A stretch of 64,000 nt of DNA. Origin: Arthrobacter sp. AQ5-05 (lineage in GTDB: Bacteria > Actinomycetota > Actinomycetes > Actinomycetales > Micrococcaceae). The stretch spans positions 1 through 64,000 of the forward strand of contig NZ_QMKQ01000002.1 of assembly GCF_003287975.1 (NCBI RefSeq), given 5' to 3'. Below are positions 54,417 to 63,492 of this stretch, piece by piece. Below the pieces are notes generated by a model that was given only the letters and a program-made list of their open reading frames with translations, had not been told where the DNA came from and made no database searches. Numbering within the stretch: position 1 is the stretch's first letter; the number at the start of each line of letters is the position of its first letter. Made by a program: the position numbers and the translations under genes.

Positions 54417-55796
54417 TCAGCCGAAAATGGACACCGGCTTGACGATGTCGGCGTAGATCAGCACCGCGCCCATGACCATCATGCCGACCGCGACCACGTA
54501 GGTCAGCGGCAGCATCTTGGCGATGTCCACCGGCCCCGGGTCCGGGCGCTTGAGGAGCTTGGCGAAGAACCGGCGCACCGACTCGAAGAGCGCACCGATC
54601 ACGTGCCCGCCATCGAGCGGCAGCAGCGGGATCAGGTTGAAGACGAACAACGCGATGTTCAGCCCGCCGATCAACGAGAACATCGAAGCGACCTTGTCCG
54701 CCACCCCGATCTGGTCCATCGCGCTGATCTCCCCGGCGATGCGTCCCACGCCCACCACGGAGATCGGGCCGTTGGGGTCGCGCGGGGCATCGGTGAAGGC
54801 GGCCTTGCCGACCGCGGCGACACGCGCCGGCAAATCGAGCACCACGGCGGTGACGCCCTTGAGCTGGGTGCCCACCGCGGGCAGCACCGAGGAGATCGGC
54901 TGGGAGATGCTTTCCACCTTCGAGCCCATGCCGATGAAGCCGACCTCGACGGTCTCGCGCTTGCCCGAGGCATCGGTGACGACCTGGCCGGAATCGTTGA
55001 TCAACGGGCGCTCGGTCTTGTAGGGGGTGATGGACGTGGAGTGTTCCTCCCCGTCGCGCTCAAAGGTCAGCGGGACCGATTCCCCCGCATGGCCGCGGAT
55101 GGCCTGGGTCAGCGGCACCCAGTCGGTGTTGCCGACCGGCTTGCCGTCGAAGGAGGTGATCGTGTCCCCGGGACGCAGGCCCGCTGCATATGCCGGGCCG
55201 GGTGCGTCCGAGGGCAGGCAGCCGTTGTTGACCGACGCGTCCCGGGTGGTTTCCTGACCCAGGGGCACCACGCACTGGTAGACCTCGTCGACGGTGCTGG
55301 TCTGGGTGGGCAGGCCGAAGCCGACGGTGACGATGCCGATCATCACGATGCCGATCAGCAGGTTCATCACCGGGCCGCCGAGCATGATGATGATGCGCTT
55401 GTAGACCGGAAGCTTGTAGAACAGCCGGTTCTCGTCGCCGGGCTGCAGCTGCTCGGCCGCCGCGTGCCGCGCCTCGTCGGCCATCTGCTGGAACATGCCG
55501 GTGGAGGACTTGCGCAGGATCGGGGCGTCGGTGGCGCCCACGACCCCCTTGTTCTTCGCCGGCGGGTACATCCCGATCATGGAGATGTAGCCGCCCAGCG
55601 GGATCGCCTTGAAACCGTATTCGGTGTCCCCGCGCTTGAAGGACCACATCGTCTTGCCGAAGCCGATCATGTACTGGGGCACGCGCACGCCAAAGCGCTT
55701 GGCCGGGATCAGGTGCCCGACCTCGTGCAGGCCGATGGACACGCCGACGGCGACGACCATGACCAGCACGCCGAGGATGAAAAGAAGGATGCTCAC
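54417..55796 (-). CDS. Site-2 membrane metalloprotease (M50, RseP/Rip1-like)
   Basis: A 459-residue intramembrane protease that cleaves membrane-bound anti-sigma factors or similar substrates. The zinc-binding HEVGH is at residues 24-28 in the first helix; a PDZ domain ([15 protein letters not shown]) follows in the periplasmic part; the third zinc-ligand motif [13 protein letters not shown] lies in the C-terminal membrane region. The GTG start forms a GTGA overlap with the dxr stop, so it is translationally coupled, the standard dxr-rip arrangement of actinobacteria. Confidence 0.94.
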   Translation of the reverse strand: MSILLFILGVLVMVVAVGVSIGLHEVGHLIPAKRFGVRVPQYMIGFGKTMWSFKRGDTEYGFKAIPLGGYISMIGMYPPAKNKGVVGATDAPILRKSSTGMFQQMADEARHAAAEQLQPGDENRLFYKLPVYKRIIIMLGGPVMNLLIGIVMIGIVTVGFGLPTQTSTVDEVYQCVVPLGQETTRDASVNNGCLPSDAPGPAYAAGLRPGDTITSFDGKPVGNTDWVPLTQAIRGHAGESVPLTFERDGEEHSTSITPYKTERPLINDSGQVVTDASGKRETVEVGFIGMGSKVESISQPISSVLPAVGTQLKGVTAVVLDLPARVAAVGKAAFTDAPRDPNGPISVVGVGRIAGEISAMDQIGVADKVASMFSLIGGLNIALFVFNLIPLLPLDGGHVIGALFESVRRFFAKLLKRPDPGPVDIAKMLPLTYVVAVGMMVMGAVLIYADIVKPVSIFG

Positions 55797-57043
55797 AGTG
55801 ATTCCAAACGTTTGGCGGCGGCGGATCGTGCCCAGGTCTCGGCGGCCAGCACCGTCTGAAGGGTCGGTGCCCCGGCTTCGGGGGTGTAGGTTTCCAGGAT
55901 CGCCTCTATGGTCTCGACGATATCGGTGAAGCGGATGGCCCCGGCGTGGAAGGCCTCCACGGCCTCCTCGTTCACCGCGTTGTACACGGCCATGTGCGTG
56001 GGCGAGGCTGCGGAGGCGGCCTTGGCCAGCCTGATCGCGCCGAAGGCCTCCTCGTCCAGCGGCTCGAAGGTCCAGGACGCGGCGGTGGACCAGTCGCACG
56101 GCGTGGCCGAGCCCGGCACCCGGTGCGGCCAGCCGATGCCCAGGGCGATGGGCAGGGCCATGTCCGGCGGGGAAGCCTGGGCGATGGTGGAGCCGTCGAT
56201 GAACTCCACCATGGAGTGCACGATGGATTGGGGGTGCACCACGGCCTCGATGCGTTCCAGCGGCACGTCGAAGAGCAGGTGCGCCTCGATGACCTCCAGG
56301 GCCTTGTTGACCATGGTCGCGGAGTTGGTGGTGATCACCTTGCCCATGTCCCAGGTGGGGTGCGCGAGCGCCTGGGCGGGGGTGACAGAGCGCAGCGCCT
56401 CGGCGGACCAGCCGCGGAAGGGGCCTCCCGAGGCGGTGACGATGAGCTTGCGGACCTCGTCCGGGGTGCCGGCACGCAGCGCCTGGGCCAGCGCGGAGTG
56501 CTCGGAATCCACCGGCACCAGCTGCCCCGGCGCGGCGGCGGCCTTGACCAGCTGCCCGCCGACGATCAGCGATTCCTTGTTGGCCAGGGCCAGCAGGTGG
56601 CCCGCATTCAGCGCGGCCAGCGTGGGTGCCAGTCCGATGGACCCGGTGATGCCGTTGAGCACCACGTCGGCGTCCGGGAAGCGGGCGATCTCGGTGGCCG
56701 CATGCGCGCCGGCGAAAAGTTGCGGGGCGTACCCGGGCACGCCCGCGGCATCTGCCGCCTGGCCGATGGCCGCGGCCAGCGCATCGATGTCAGGGTGTGC
56801 GCAGCCCACCGCCGGGGCCAAGGTGGCCACGGCCTGGGCGGCCAACAGCGCGAGGTTGTGCCCGCCCGAAAGCGCGGCGACGGCGAAGCGGTCGGGAGCC
56901 GAGGCAATGACCTCAAGGCCCTGGGTGCCGATGGACCCGGTGGATCCGATCAGCGTGATGCGTCGGATCGTTCCGGGGCTCGGGGCGGTGAATGCCGTGG
57001 CCTGGGTCTGGGTGGAAAACTGCGCGATGTTCACCTGACCCAT
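55793..57043 (-). CDS. dxr: 1-deoxy-D-xylulose 5-phosphate reductoisomerase
   Basis: A 416-residue NADPH-dependent enzyme committing DXP to the MEP isoprenoid pathway. The Rossmann motif [16 protein letters not shown] opens the domain; [29 protein letters not shown] and [27 protein letters not shown] include the metal and substrate ligands. The N-terminal 27 residues before the Rossmann motif are non-conserved, so the true start could be downstream of 57043. First gene of dxr-rip; the pathway partner ispG lies 6 kb downstream on the same strand. Confidence 0.96.
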   Translation of the reverse strand: MGQVNIAQFSTQTQATAFTAPSPGTIRRITLIGSTGSIGTQGLEVIASAPDRFAVAALSGGHNLALLAAQAVATLAPAVGCAHPDIDALAAAIGQAADAAGVPGYAPQLFAGAHAATEIARFPDADVVLNGITGSIGLAPTLAALNAGHLLALANKESLIVGGQLVKAAAAPGQLVPVDSEHSALAQALRAGTPDEVRKLIVTASGGPFRGWSAEALRSVTPAQALAHPTWDMGKVITTNSATMVNKALEVIEAHLLFDVPLERIEAVVHPQSIVHSMVEFIDGSTIAQASPPDMALPIALGIGWPHRVPGSATPCDWSTAASWTFEPLDEEAFGAIRLAKAASAASPTHMAVYNAVNEEAVEAFHAGAIRFTDIVETIEAILETYTPEAGAPTLQTVLAAETWARSAAAKRLESL

Positions 57044-57125
57044 TATGTCCGCTGTTGCTGTGGCTCACCAATGGGCGGGCGGTTCCGGTGACCAGCACCA
57101 CCGGGTCCGCTCCGGGGCCTTAAGC

Positions 57126-57175
57126 AGGTGTGGCCCGCGTTTCCCTTCGCAAGCCGGGATACGCGGGCCGCACCT
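57126..57175 (-). terminator. Terminator of the tct operon
   Basis: AGGTGTGGCCCGCGT and ACGCGGGCCGCACCT form a 15-bp stem with one G-U around a 20-base loop, 18 bases past the tctA stop on the minus strand, followed by GCTTAAGG. Confidence 0.65.
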
Positions 57176-57192
57176 TGCGGTGGAGCATCTTG

Positions 57193-58842
57193 CTAACTGC
57201 GCGGTCGAGAACCGTTGCCGGTGTCGTGGTGCTCGTCGGCCGGCACGTCTCCGGCCTGGGGAATCGCGTTCGCCCCGGTTTGCCCGGCAACAGCCTCGTT
57301 GGCTTCGGGTTCCGCGAATGCGGGCTCCACGAGGCTATCGAAGCCCAACGCCGTCTTGGGGAACATGCGGCGAAGCACCATGTTGGCCAGCGGCCAGAGC
57401 AGGACCAAGGCAATGATCAGGTAGGCGGCCACGGCGACAGGTTCGCTGAACAGTCCCGCCGGGTCGCCGGAGCTCAGCTGCAGGGACTTGCGCAATTGTG
57501 CCTCGGCCCGCGGGCCAAGGATCACGCCGATGATGAGCGGCAGCACCGGGATGCCGAAGCGGCGCATTGCAAAGCCCAGCAGGCCCAGCACCAGCAGCAA
57601 GACCAGGTCGAAGGCCTGCTTGTTCACCGCGTAGGCACCCAGCGTCGCAAAGAACAAGATGCCCGCGTAGAGGTACGGTCGCGGCAGCTGCAGCAGCTTG
57701 GCCCACAGCGGTGCCATGGGGAGGTTGATCAGCAGCAGCAGCGCGTTGCCGATGAACAGGCTGGCGATCAGCGCCCAGACCAGCACCGGCTCCTCCTCGA
57801 AGAGCAGCGGGCCTGGCTGGATGCCGAATTGCATCAGCGCCAAGAGCATGACCGCGGCGGTGGCGTTGGTCGGCAGGCCAAGGGCCAACATGGGGGTCAG
57901 CGTACCGGCCGCGGCGGCGTTGTTTGCCGCTTCGGGACCCGCGACACCTTCGATGGCACCGTGCCCGAATTCCTCCGGGTGCTTGGAAAGCTTCTTCTCG
58001 GTGACGTAGGACAGGAAGGTGGGGATCTCCGCGCCGCCCGCAGGCAGGGCGCCGAACGGGAATCCGAAGGCGGTTCCGCGCAGCCACGGCTTCCAGGACC
58101 TCTTCCAATCGGACTTGCCCATCCACGGGCGTCCCACGGGAATCGTGTGGCTGCTGGTCTTGCGCAGGTGCGCGGCGATCCACAGGGCCTCGCCGATGGC
58201 GAAGATGGCCACGGCGACCACCACGATGTCCAAACCGTCGGTGAGCAGAGGCTGGCCAAAGATCAACCGGCCCTGCCCGCTGACCGGATCCATGCCGACC
58301 AGGCCAATGGCCAAGCCGAGTCCCAGCGAGGCAAAGCCGCGCAGCTTGGAGCTGCCCAGGACGGCCGTCACGGCGATCAACGCCAGCAGCATGATCGCCA
58401 GGTAGCTGGGGTTGCCCAGGGACACGGCAAACTTCACGACCCACGGTGCGATGGTGGCCAGCAGCGCGGTGCCGATCGTGCCGGCAACGAAGGACCCGAT
58501 GGCTGCCGTGGCCAGTGCCTGGGCGGCGCGTCCGGCCTTGGCCATTTTGTGGCCCTCGATGGCGGTGATGACCGTCGAGGATTCGCCCGGGGTGTTGAGG
58601 AGGATCGAGGTTGTCGAGCCGCCGTACATGCCGCCGTAGTAGATCCCGGCGAACATGATCATCGCGGCCGTGGGTTCCATCCCGTACGTCACCGGCAGCA
58701 GCAGCGCGATGGCCATGGCAGGTCCGATGCCCGGCAGCACGCCGACCGCGGTGCCCAGCAGCACGCCGATCACGGCGAAGAGCAGGTTGATGGGGGTAAC
58801 CGCGGTGGAGAACCCCTGCATCAGCATGTTGAATGTATCCAC
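57193..58842 (-). CDS. tctA: Tripartite tricarboxylate transporter, large permease subunit TctA
   Basis: A 549-residue permease with about eleven membrane segments. Signatures are [42 protein letters not shown] and [16 protein letters not shown], the conserved glycine-rich loops that are repeated in both halves of TctA. With TctB and the binding protein TctC it imports a citrate-like tricarboxylate or similar carboxylate driven by ion gradients. The GTG start follows the tctB stop with no gap. The last 45 residues are polar and variable. Confidence 0.95.
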   Translation of the reverse strand: MDTFNMLMQGFSTAVTPINLLFAVIGVLLGTAVGVLPGIGPAMAIALLLPVTYGMEPTAAMIMFAGIYYGGMYGGSTTSILLNTPGESSTVITAIEGHKMAKAGRAAQALATAAIGSFVAGTIGTALLATIAPWVVKFAVSLGNPSYLAIMLLALIAVTAVLGSSKLRGFASLGLGLAIGLVGMDPVSGQGRLIFGQPLLTDGLDIVVVAVAIFAIGEALWIAAHLRKTSSHTIPVGRPWMGKSDWKRSWKPWLRGTAFGFPFGALPAGGAEIPTFLSYVTEKKLSKHPEEFGHGAIEGVAGPEAANNAAAAGTLTPMLALGLPTNATAAVMLLALMQFGIQPGPLLFEEEPVLVWALIASLFIGNALLLLINLPMAPLWAKLLQLPRPYLYAGILFFATLGAYAVNKQAFDLVLLLVLGLLGFAMRRFGIPVLPLIIGVILGPRAEAQLRKSLQLSSGDPAGLFSEPVAVAAYLIIALVLLWPLANMVLRRMFPKTALGFDSLVEPAFAEPEANEAVAGQTGANAIPQAGDVPADEHHDTGNGSRPRS

Positions 58843-59346
58843 TTACAGCACTCCCTTGAGCAGGCCGGCAGGCAGGTGGATGCCAAGCCCCAGATAGAAG
58901 CCGTAGAACGTGCCCACGGCCAGGGCCACGGAAATCAGTCCGTCGCGGATGTAGTTGCGGCTGCCCAGTGCCAAGACGCTGCCCCAGAAGAGGATGGTTC
59001 CGGAAATGACCCAGCCGAGCGTGTCAATGAAGATGATGTTGGTGATGAACACCAGGCCCAGGGGCACCACGGTCTTCCAGTCGATGGGGGTCCCGATCTC
59101 GATGTCCTCGCCGTCCTCGGGCTCAGCCGCCCCGCCGCGCAGAACATTGATGGCCAGCATGACGGCACAGACCAGAAGCAGGGTGGCGACAATGTAGGGA
59201 ACCGTCTTGGGTCCCAGGCCGTCGGACTGCTGGTAGGGCACCTTCAGTCCGATGGCGTCGACCAGCACAATGGCCCCGACCGCCCCGAGCAGGGCCGCGA
59301 AGCCCAGCTCGGAACGGCCCTTGAGCCATGCGGCTACTGGTTTCAT
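58843..59346 (-). CDS. tctB: Tripartite tricarboxylate transporter, small permease subunit TctB
   Basis: A 167-residue membrane protein with four hydrophobic segments and the TctB pattern: SDGLGPKTVPYIVATLLLVCA after the first helix and FIDTLGWVISGTILFWGSVLALG in the second half. It forms the membrane part with TctA. The ATG overlaps the tctC stop (ATGA) and the stop abuts the tctA start, so the three genes are tightly coupled. Confidence 0.93.
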   Translation of the reverse strand: MKPVAAWLKGRSELGFAALLGAVGAIVLVDAIGLKVPYQQSDGLGPKTVPYIVATLLLVCAVMLAINVLRGGAAEPEDGEDIEIGTPIDWKTVVPLGLVFITNIIFIDTLGWVISGTILFWGSVLALGSRNYIRDGLISVALAVGTFYGFYLGLGIHLPAGLLKGVL

Positions 59347-60350
59347 GCCAAACCAAGTGCCGTCAGGACGTCGGAAACCCGCTTGTCCTGATCGTGCAGG
59401 AAGGTGGAGAACTCATCCCCGGTGATGAATGCGTCGGTCCAGCCGTTGTCCTTCAGGGCCTTCTTCCATTCCTCCGTGCCGTGCATCTTCTCCAGCGTGG
59501 CGATCCAGCGGGCCTTGGCCTCGTCGCTGATCTCCGGCGGGGCCACCAGGCCGCGCCAGTTGCTGAATTCGAGGTCGATGTTCGATTCCTTCAGGGTGGG
59601 GGCGTCAACGCCCTCCAGGCGCTCGGCACCGGAGGTGGCCAGGACGCGCACGTCCCCGGATTCGATCTGCTTCAGGAACTCGCCGGCGCCCGATGCCGCA
59701 AAGCCCAGCTTGTTGCCCAGGATGGCGGGCAGCAGGTCGCCGCCGCCGTCGTAGGAAACGAAGTTGACCTTGGTCGGGTCGATGCCCACGGCCTGTGCCA
59801 GCTGCATCGGGAGCAGGTGGTCCGGGCCGCCCGGGGAGGAGCCTCCGCCAACGGCGACCTTGGAGGGATCCTTCTTCCAGGCCGCGACCAGGTCATCGAT
59901 GGTCTTGTACGGGGAGTCCTTGGAAACCATGATGGCGCCCGGCTCCTGGATGAGGCGTGCGATGGGGGTGGTGTCGGTCAGCCGTGCGGCGGTGTCGTTG
60001 GTGTAGCTCGCACCGACAACGCCCAGGCCCATCAGCATCCCCAGGTCGGCATTGCCCTTTTCGTTCACGATGCGGGCCAGGCCCACGGTGCCGCCGGCGC
60101 CGGCAAGGTTGAAGACCTCAACCGACTTGGCAATGCCGGTTTCCTCCATGACCTTCGCACCGACCCGGGCGGTGGTGTCGTAGCCGCCGCCGGGGCTGTT
60201 GGGGACCATGATGCGCAGGCCCGTGACCGGGCCGGATGCCGAGGCGCTGCCCGAGGTCCCGGCGTCGGTGCCGGTCACCCCGCAGCCGGTGGCGGCGAGC
60301 ATCAGGCCGGCGGCGACGGCTGCCAGGCGAAGGAACTTTGAAGGTGCCAT
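59343..60350 (-). CDS. tctC: Tripartite tricarboxylate transporter, substrate-binding lipoprotein TctC
   Basis: A 335-residue extracytoplasmic binding protein with lipobox AATGC (Cys23) and the TctC/Bug fold: IMVPNSPGGGYDTTARVGA near the N-terminus, GGSSPGGPDHLLPMQLA and VSYDGGGDLLPAILGNKLGF in the ligand-binding cleft. Known ligands of the family include citrate, glutamate, nicotinate and terephthalate; sequence does not decide here. First gene of tctCBA. Upstream, between this gene and the divergent sensor kinase, lie a palindrome and three direct repeats. Confidence 0.94.
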   Translation of the reverse strand: MAPSKFLRLAAVAAGLMLAATGCGVTGTDAGTSGSASASGPVTGLRIMVPNSPGGGYDTTARVGAKVMEETGIAKSVEVFNLAGAGGTVGLARIVNEKGNADLGMLMGLGVVGASYTNDTAARLTDTTPIARLIQEPGAIMVSKDSPYKTIDDLVAAWKKDPSKVAVGGGSSPGGPDHLLPMQLAQAVGIDPTKVNFVSYDGGGDLLPAILGNKLGFAASGAGEFLKQIESGDVRVLATSGAERLEGVDAPTLKESNIDLEFSNWRGLVAPPEISDEAKARWIATLEKMHGTEEWKKALKDNGWTDAFITGDEFSTFLHDQDKRVSDVLTALGLA

Positions 60351-60380
60351 GGTGATTCCAATCCCAAATACGAATGAATG

Positions 60381-60393
60381 ATGTGGACCACAT
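60381..60393. promoter_or_regulatory. Palindrome ATGTGGACCACAT upstream of tctC
   Basis: A 6-1-6 perfect inverted repeat centred 37 bases upstream of the tctC start codon. The 11-base core TGTGGACCACA is identical to that in front of the YbdK-type ligase at 3460. Its position fits an operator in the tctC promoter. Confidence 0.5.
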
Positions 60394-60420
60394 TAGGACG
60401 CCTTGGCCGCGGACCAATTC

Positions 60421-60455
60421 TTGTGTTCGCAAAGAAAGTTGTGTTCATTGTGTTC
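60421..60455. promoter_or_regulatory. Three direct repeats TTGTGTTC in the tctC/sensor-kinase intergenic region
   Basis: Identical octamers start at 60421, 60439 and 60448 (spacings 18 and 9 bases) between the divergent tctC and two-component genes. Phased direct repeats of this kind are typical binding sites for response regulators; the CitB-like regulator encoded next door is the obvious candidate. Confidence 0.5.
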
Positions 60456-60563
60456 ACGCTCACATTCGGTGACCGGGCGTGCCTTCGGTAGAGTTCTCCC
60501 GGCCGGCACGTGACGGATCGGGCGATCGGCGCCCCGACCTGCCGGGCACGGAAAGGACCGCAG

Positions 60564-62183
60564 GTGTCCAGGCAAACCCTTGGCCCACGCTTTGGCCGCA
60601 CCACGAAGCTGTCCCTTGCCGGGCAGTTCCTTGGCCTGCAATTGCTGATCCTGCTGGCCGTGCTGGCCGGGGTGCTGTCAATGTCCCTGGCCCAGTCCAC
60701 ACAGACCTTTGAACGTGTCGAGTCCCGGCGTTCGCTGTCCGCGGCCGAGAACCTTGCCGCGATCCCGGTGGTGCGGGCCCTGCTGCCGGAGGCCAGGCCC
60801 CGCTACGGGGCAACGCTTCCCGCCATCGCCGAATCGGTGCGGTCGGTGTCCGGAAGTGGCGAGTCCCTGCTGGCCAACGCCCAGGGCATCGTGGTGACAT
60901 CATCGGATCCCTCCCTGCTCGGGGAGCCGTTCCCGCTGGGCGAGTCCACGGTACTCCGGGGCCGGGCCTGGACCGGAGCAACGGTGAGAAGCGGCATCAA
61001 GATGCTCGAGGCCCACGTCCCGGTGCTGGCCGACAGCGGAAAACTCGTGGGCATCGCGGTGGTGGGCCGGACCTATCCGTCGATATTCGAACGCCTCCTG
61101 GAGGCAACCCCCAACCTCTTGGTCTATCTGGGGGTCTCCGTGGCCCTGGGAACCGTTGGGTCGCTGCTGCTCTCGCGCAGGGTCAAGCGCCAGACCCTGG
61201 GCCTGGAACCGGAGGAAATCACCGGATTGGTCGAGCACCGCGATGCGATCCTGCACGGCGTGAAGGAGGGTGTCGTGGCCATCGACCTGCGTGAACGCAT
61301 TACGCTGGCCAACGACGCGGCACGCCAGCTGCTGGGCTGGCCCGATGACTGCGAGGGCCGCACGCTGACCGAACTGTCCATCGAACCTCCCTTGCGCGAG
61401 GTGCTGACCATGAAGCAGCGGGATGCCGACCGGCTGGTGCTGGTCGGCGAGCGCCTGGTGGTGCTCAACCGCCAGCCCATGGAATCCCACGGCCGGGTGG
61501 TCGGGTCGGTGACCACGCTGCGGGACCGCACCGAGTTGACCACGCTGGAAAAGGAACTCGGTGCCACCCGGATGACGACCGAGACGCTGCGTGCGCAAAC
61601 CCACGAGTTCGCCAACCAGCTGCACACCATCTCCGGGCTGATCCAGCTGGAGGAATACGACGAAGTGGTCTCCTACGTTGACGGGGTCAGTTTCAGCCGC
61701 ACCCGCCTGCTCGATGACGTCACCACCCGGATCGCCGATCCCACGGTCGCCGCCCTGCTCATTGCCAAGTCCGCGCTGGCCTCCGAACGGGGCGTGGGCA
61801 TCGACCTTGACCCCGGTTCACGGCTTGGCCGTGTCGACGAGACCCTGTCCCGGGACCTGACCACGGTGGTCGGCAACCTGGTGGACAACGCCATCGATGC
61901 CGTGGCCGGCCTTCCCGACGGCCGCGTTCGCATGCGCCTGTCGGAAGACGCGAACACCGTCACCGTGCGGGTGCACGACTCCGGCGCGGGCATCGAATCG
62001 CTGGACATCGGCAAGATCTTTGTCCAGGGCTATAGCACCAAGACCTCAGCGTCCGCGGCCGGCCGCGGATTCGGCCTGGCCTTGACGCGTCTGGTGTGCC
62101 TGCGGCGCGGGGGCGACGTCACCGTGGCCAATGACCAGGGAGCCGTTTTCACTGCCCACCTCGGGAAGAAGGGACAGTCATGA
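60564..62183 (+). CDS. CitA/DcuS-family sensor histidine kinase
   Basis: A 539-residue sensor: one membrane helix near residue 25 (FLGLQLLILLAVLAGVLSMS), an extracytoplasmic PAS-like carboxylate-sensing domain, a second helix (NLLVYLGVSVALGTVGSLLL), a cytoplasmic PAS domain (GVKEGVVAIDLRERITLAN), then a SpoB-type phosphoacceptor with the histidine in QTHEFANQLHTISGLIQL (about residue 347) and an ATPase domain (NLVDNAIDAV, DSGAGI, GRGFGLAL). It should sense the carboxylate carried by TctCBA. GTG 60564 was chosen because AAAGGA lies upstream; GTG 60510 is an alternative. Confidence 0.92.
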   Translation: MSRQTLGPRFGRTTKLSLAGQFLGLQLLILLAVLAGVLSMSLAQSTQTFERVESRRSLSAAENLAAIPVVRALLPEARPRYGATLPAIAESVRSVSGSGESLLANAQGIVVTSSDPSLLGEPFPLGESTVLRGRAWTGATVRSGIKMLEAHVPVLADSGKLVGIAVVGRTYPSIFERLLEATPNLLVYLGVSVALGTVGSLLLSRRVKRQTLGLEPEEITGLVEHRDAILHGVKEGVVAIDLRERITLANDAARQLLGWPDDCEGRTLTELSIEPPLREVLTMKQRDADRLVLVGERLVVLNRQPMESHGRVVGSVTTLRDRTELTTLEKELGATRMTTETLRAQTHEFANQLHTISGLIQLEEYDEVVSYVDGVSFSRTRLLDDVTTRIADPTVAALLIAKSALASERGVGIDLDPGSRLGRVDETLSRDLTTVVGNLVDNAIDAVAGLPDGRVRMRLSEDANTVTVRVHDSGAGIESLDIGKIFVQGYSTKTSASAAGRGFGLALTRLVCLRRGGDVTVANDQGAVFTAHLGKKGQS

Positions 62184-62851
62184 TCAAGGTCCTGATCGTC
62201 GACGACGATTTCATGGTTGCCCGGATCCATTCCGGGTTCGTGGCCCAGATGCCCGGCTTCGAGGTCGCGGGGGTGGCACGCAACGGGGCCCAGGCCCTCG
62301 TAGAGGCAGCCCGCATCACCCCCGACCTGGTCTTGCTGGACATCCATCTTCCCGACATCTCCGGTTTGGAGCTGCTGGGCCAGTTGCGCGCCGCGGTCCC
62401 GGATTTGGACGTGCTGGTGATCAGTGCCGCCCGCGAGGCCGACACCGTGCGCAGGGCCCTGCGCGGGGGCATCGTGCACTACCTCATGAAGCCGTTCACG
62501 CAGGAGGACCTGCACCAAAGGCTGGAGCACTACCGGCGCACCTACCGATCGCTGGAGTCCGTCGACACCGCCGAGCAGTCGGACGTGGATGCCGTGTTCG
62601 GCATGGCGGGATCCGACAAGCCACTGCCCAAGGGGTGCGGACCCGAGACCATGAACAGGGTTCAGTCCACCCTGAGTTCTTCCGAGGCCGATTTCTCGGC
62701 CCTCGAAGTCGGGGAGCTGCTGGGCCTGTCCCGGGTCAGCGCGCGGCGCTACCTGGAGTACCTCAACGAGATCGGTGCGGCGCAGGTGAACCTGCGCTAC
62801 GGTTCCGGGCGCCCCGAACGGCGCTACATCTGGAAGGGCCCGCGTGGCTGA
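62180..62851 (+). CDS. CitB/DcuR-family response regulator
   Basis: A 223-residue regulator with a receiver domain (VLIVDDDFMVARIH, phosphoacceptor Asp54 in LVLLDIHLPD, LMKPFTQEDL) and a C-terminal helix-turn-helix (FSALEVGELLGLSRVSARRYLEYL) of the CitB type. It overlaps the kinase gene by four bases (ATGA). The likely target is the divergent tctCBA promoter, where direct repeats are seen. It ends six bases from the convergent MaoC gene. Confidence 0.94.
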   Translation: MIKVLIVDDDFMVARIHSGFVAQMPGFEVAGVARNGAQALVEAARITPDLVLLDIHLPDISGLELLGQLRAAVPDLDVLVISAAREADTVRRALRGGIVHYLMKPFTQEDLHQRLEHYRRTYRSLESVDTAEQSDVDAVFGMAGSDKPLPKGCGPETMNRVQSTLSSSEADFSALEVGELLGLSRVSARRYLEYLNEIGAAQVNLRYGSGRPERRYIWKGPRG

Positions 62852-62857
62852 CTGTGC

Positions 62858-63394
62858 CTAGAGCCAGTCGTCCACGCCGAAGGACCCGTTGCGAAGCTTC
62901 TCGTGGGCCTCGCGGGTGAACATCAGGCACACCCGGGTCGCCTCGGCCACGGTGATGCCGTCCTGGTTCCGGCCCACGTGGGCGAAGGTCGCCACCCCGA
63001 GCCCGGGCCGGGAGTTCGAGGGACGCAAATCAACGATGTGCGTCTGGGTGTAGAGGGTGTCCCCCGGGAACAGCGGGTGCGGGAAGCGCACGTCGGTCAG
63101 CCCCAGCTGGCCCATCAGCGTGCCCTGGGTCAGCTGCGCCACCGACTGGCCCACCATGGTGGCCAAGGTGAACATCGAGTTCATGACCCGGCGGCCGAAG
63201 GGCTGGGTGGCCGCGTAGGCGGCGTCCAGGTGCAAGGCCTGGGTGTTCATGCTCATGGTGGTGAACAGGACGTTGTCCGCCTCGGTCATGGTGCGCCCGG
63301 GCGAGTGCACATAGACCGCGTCGGCCTCCAGTTCCTCGAAGTACAGGCCACGCTGGTGGATTTCGTGTACGTCGCCCTGCTCGGCCATGGCCAT
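62858..63394 (-). CDS. MaoC-family dehydratase
   Basis: A 178-residue hot-dog-fold enzyme. RGLYFEELEADAVYVHSPGRTMTEADNVLF and PLFPGDTLYTQTHIVD followed by HVGRNQDGITVAEATR match the MaoC/mesaconyl-CoA or (R)-enoyl-CoA hydratase family. It lies directly downstream of an acyl-CoA dehydrogenase gene, so it probably hydrates the enoyl-CoA that enzyme makes. Start uncertain: ATG 63394 is used; ATG 63388 and GTG 63436 are alternatives, none with a strong ribosome binding site. Confidence 0.85.
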   Translation of the reverse strand: MAMAEQGDVHEIHQRGLYFEELEADAVYVHSPGRTMTEADNVLFTTMSMNTQALHLDAAYAATQPFGRRVMNSMFTLATMVGQSVAQLTQGTLMGQLGLTDVRFPHPLFPGDTLYTQTHIVDLRPSNSRPGLGVATFAHVGRNQDGITVAEATRVCLMFTREAHEKLRNGSFGVDDWL

Positions 63395-63492
63395 CACGCA
63401 TCCGATCGGTTCATTGCGGTTCGCTTCGGCCTGCACCGCGCCGGTGTGCCGGCCGGCCGAGGCAACCCCTGGAGGTCTCTTGTTCTCGTATC

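Noticed and set aside
53994-55859. A 621-codon plus-strand frame opposite rip
   Set aside because: Asp/His/Arg-rich shadow frame; rip carries HExxH, PDZ and LDGGH motifs on the other strand.
57130-59391. A 753-codon plus-strand frame opposite tctA and tctB
   Set aside because: Gln/Arg/His-rich antisense reading of membrane protein genes; no domain recognised.
60382-60455. A CRISPR-like array from the repeated TTGTGTTC octamers
   Set aside because: Only three 8-base repeats at 9- and 18-base spacing, no spacers of array length and no cas genes; regulatory sites fit better.
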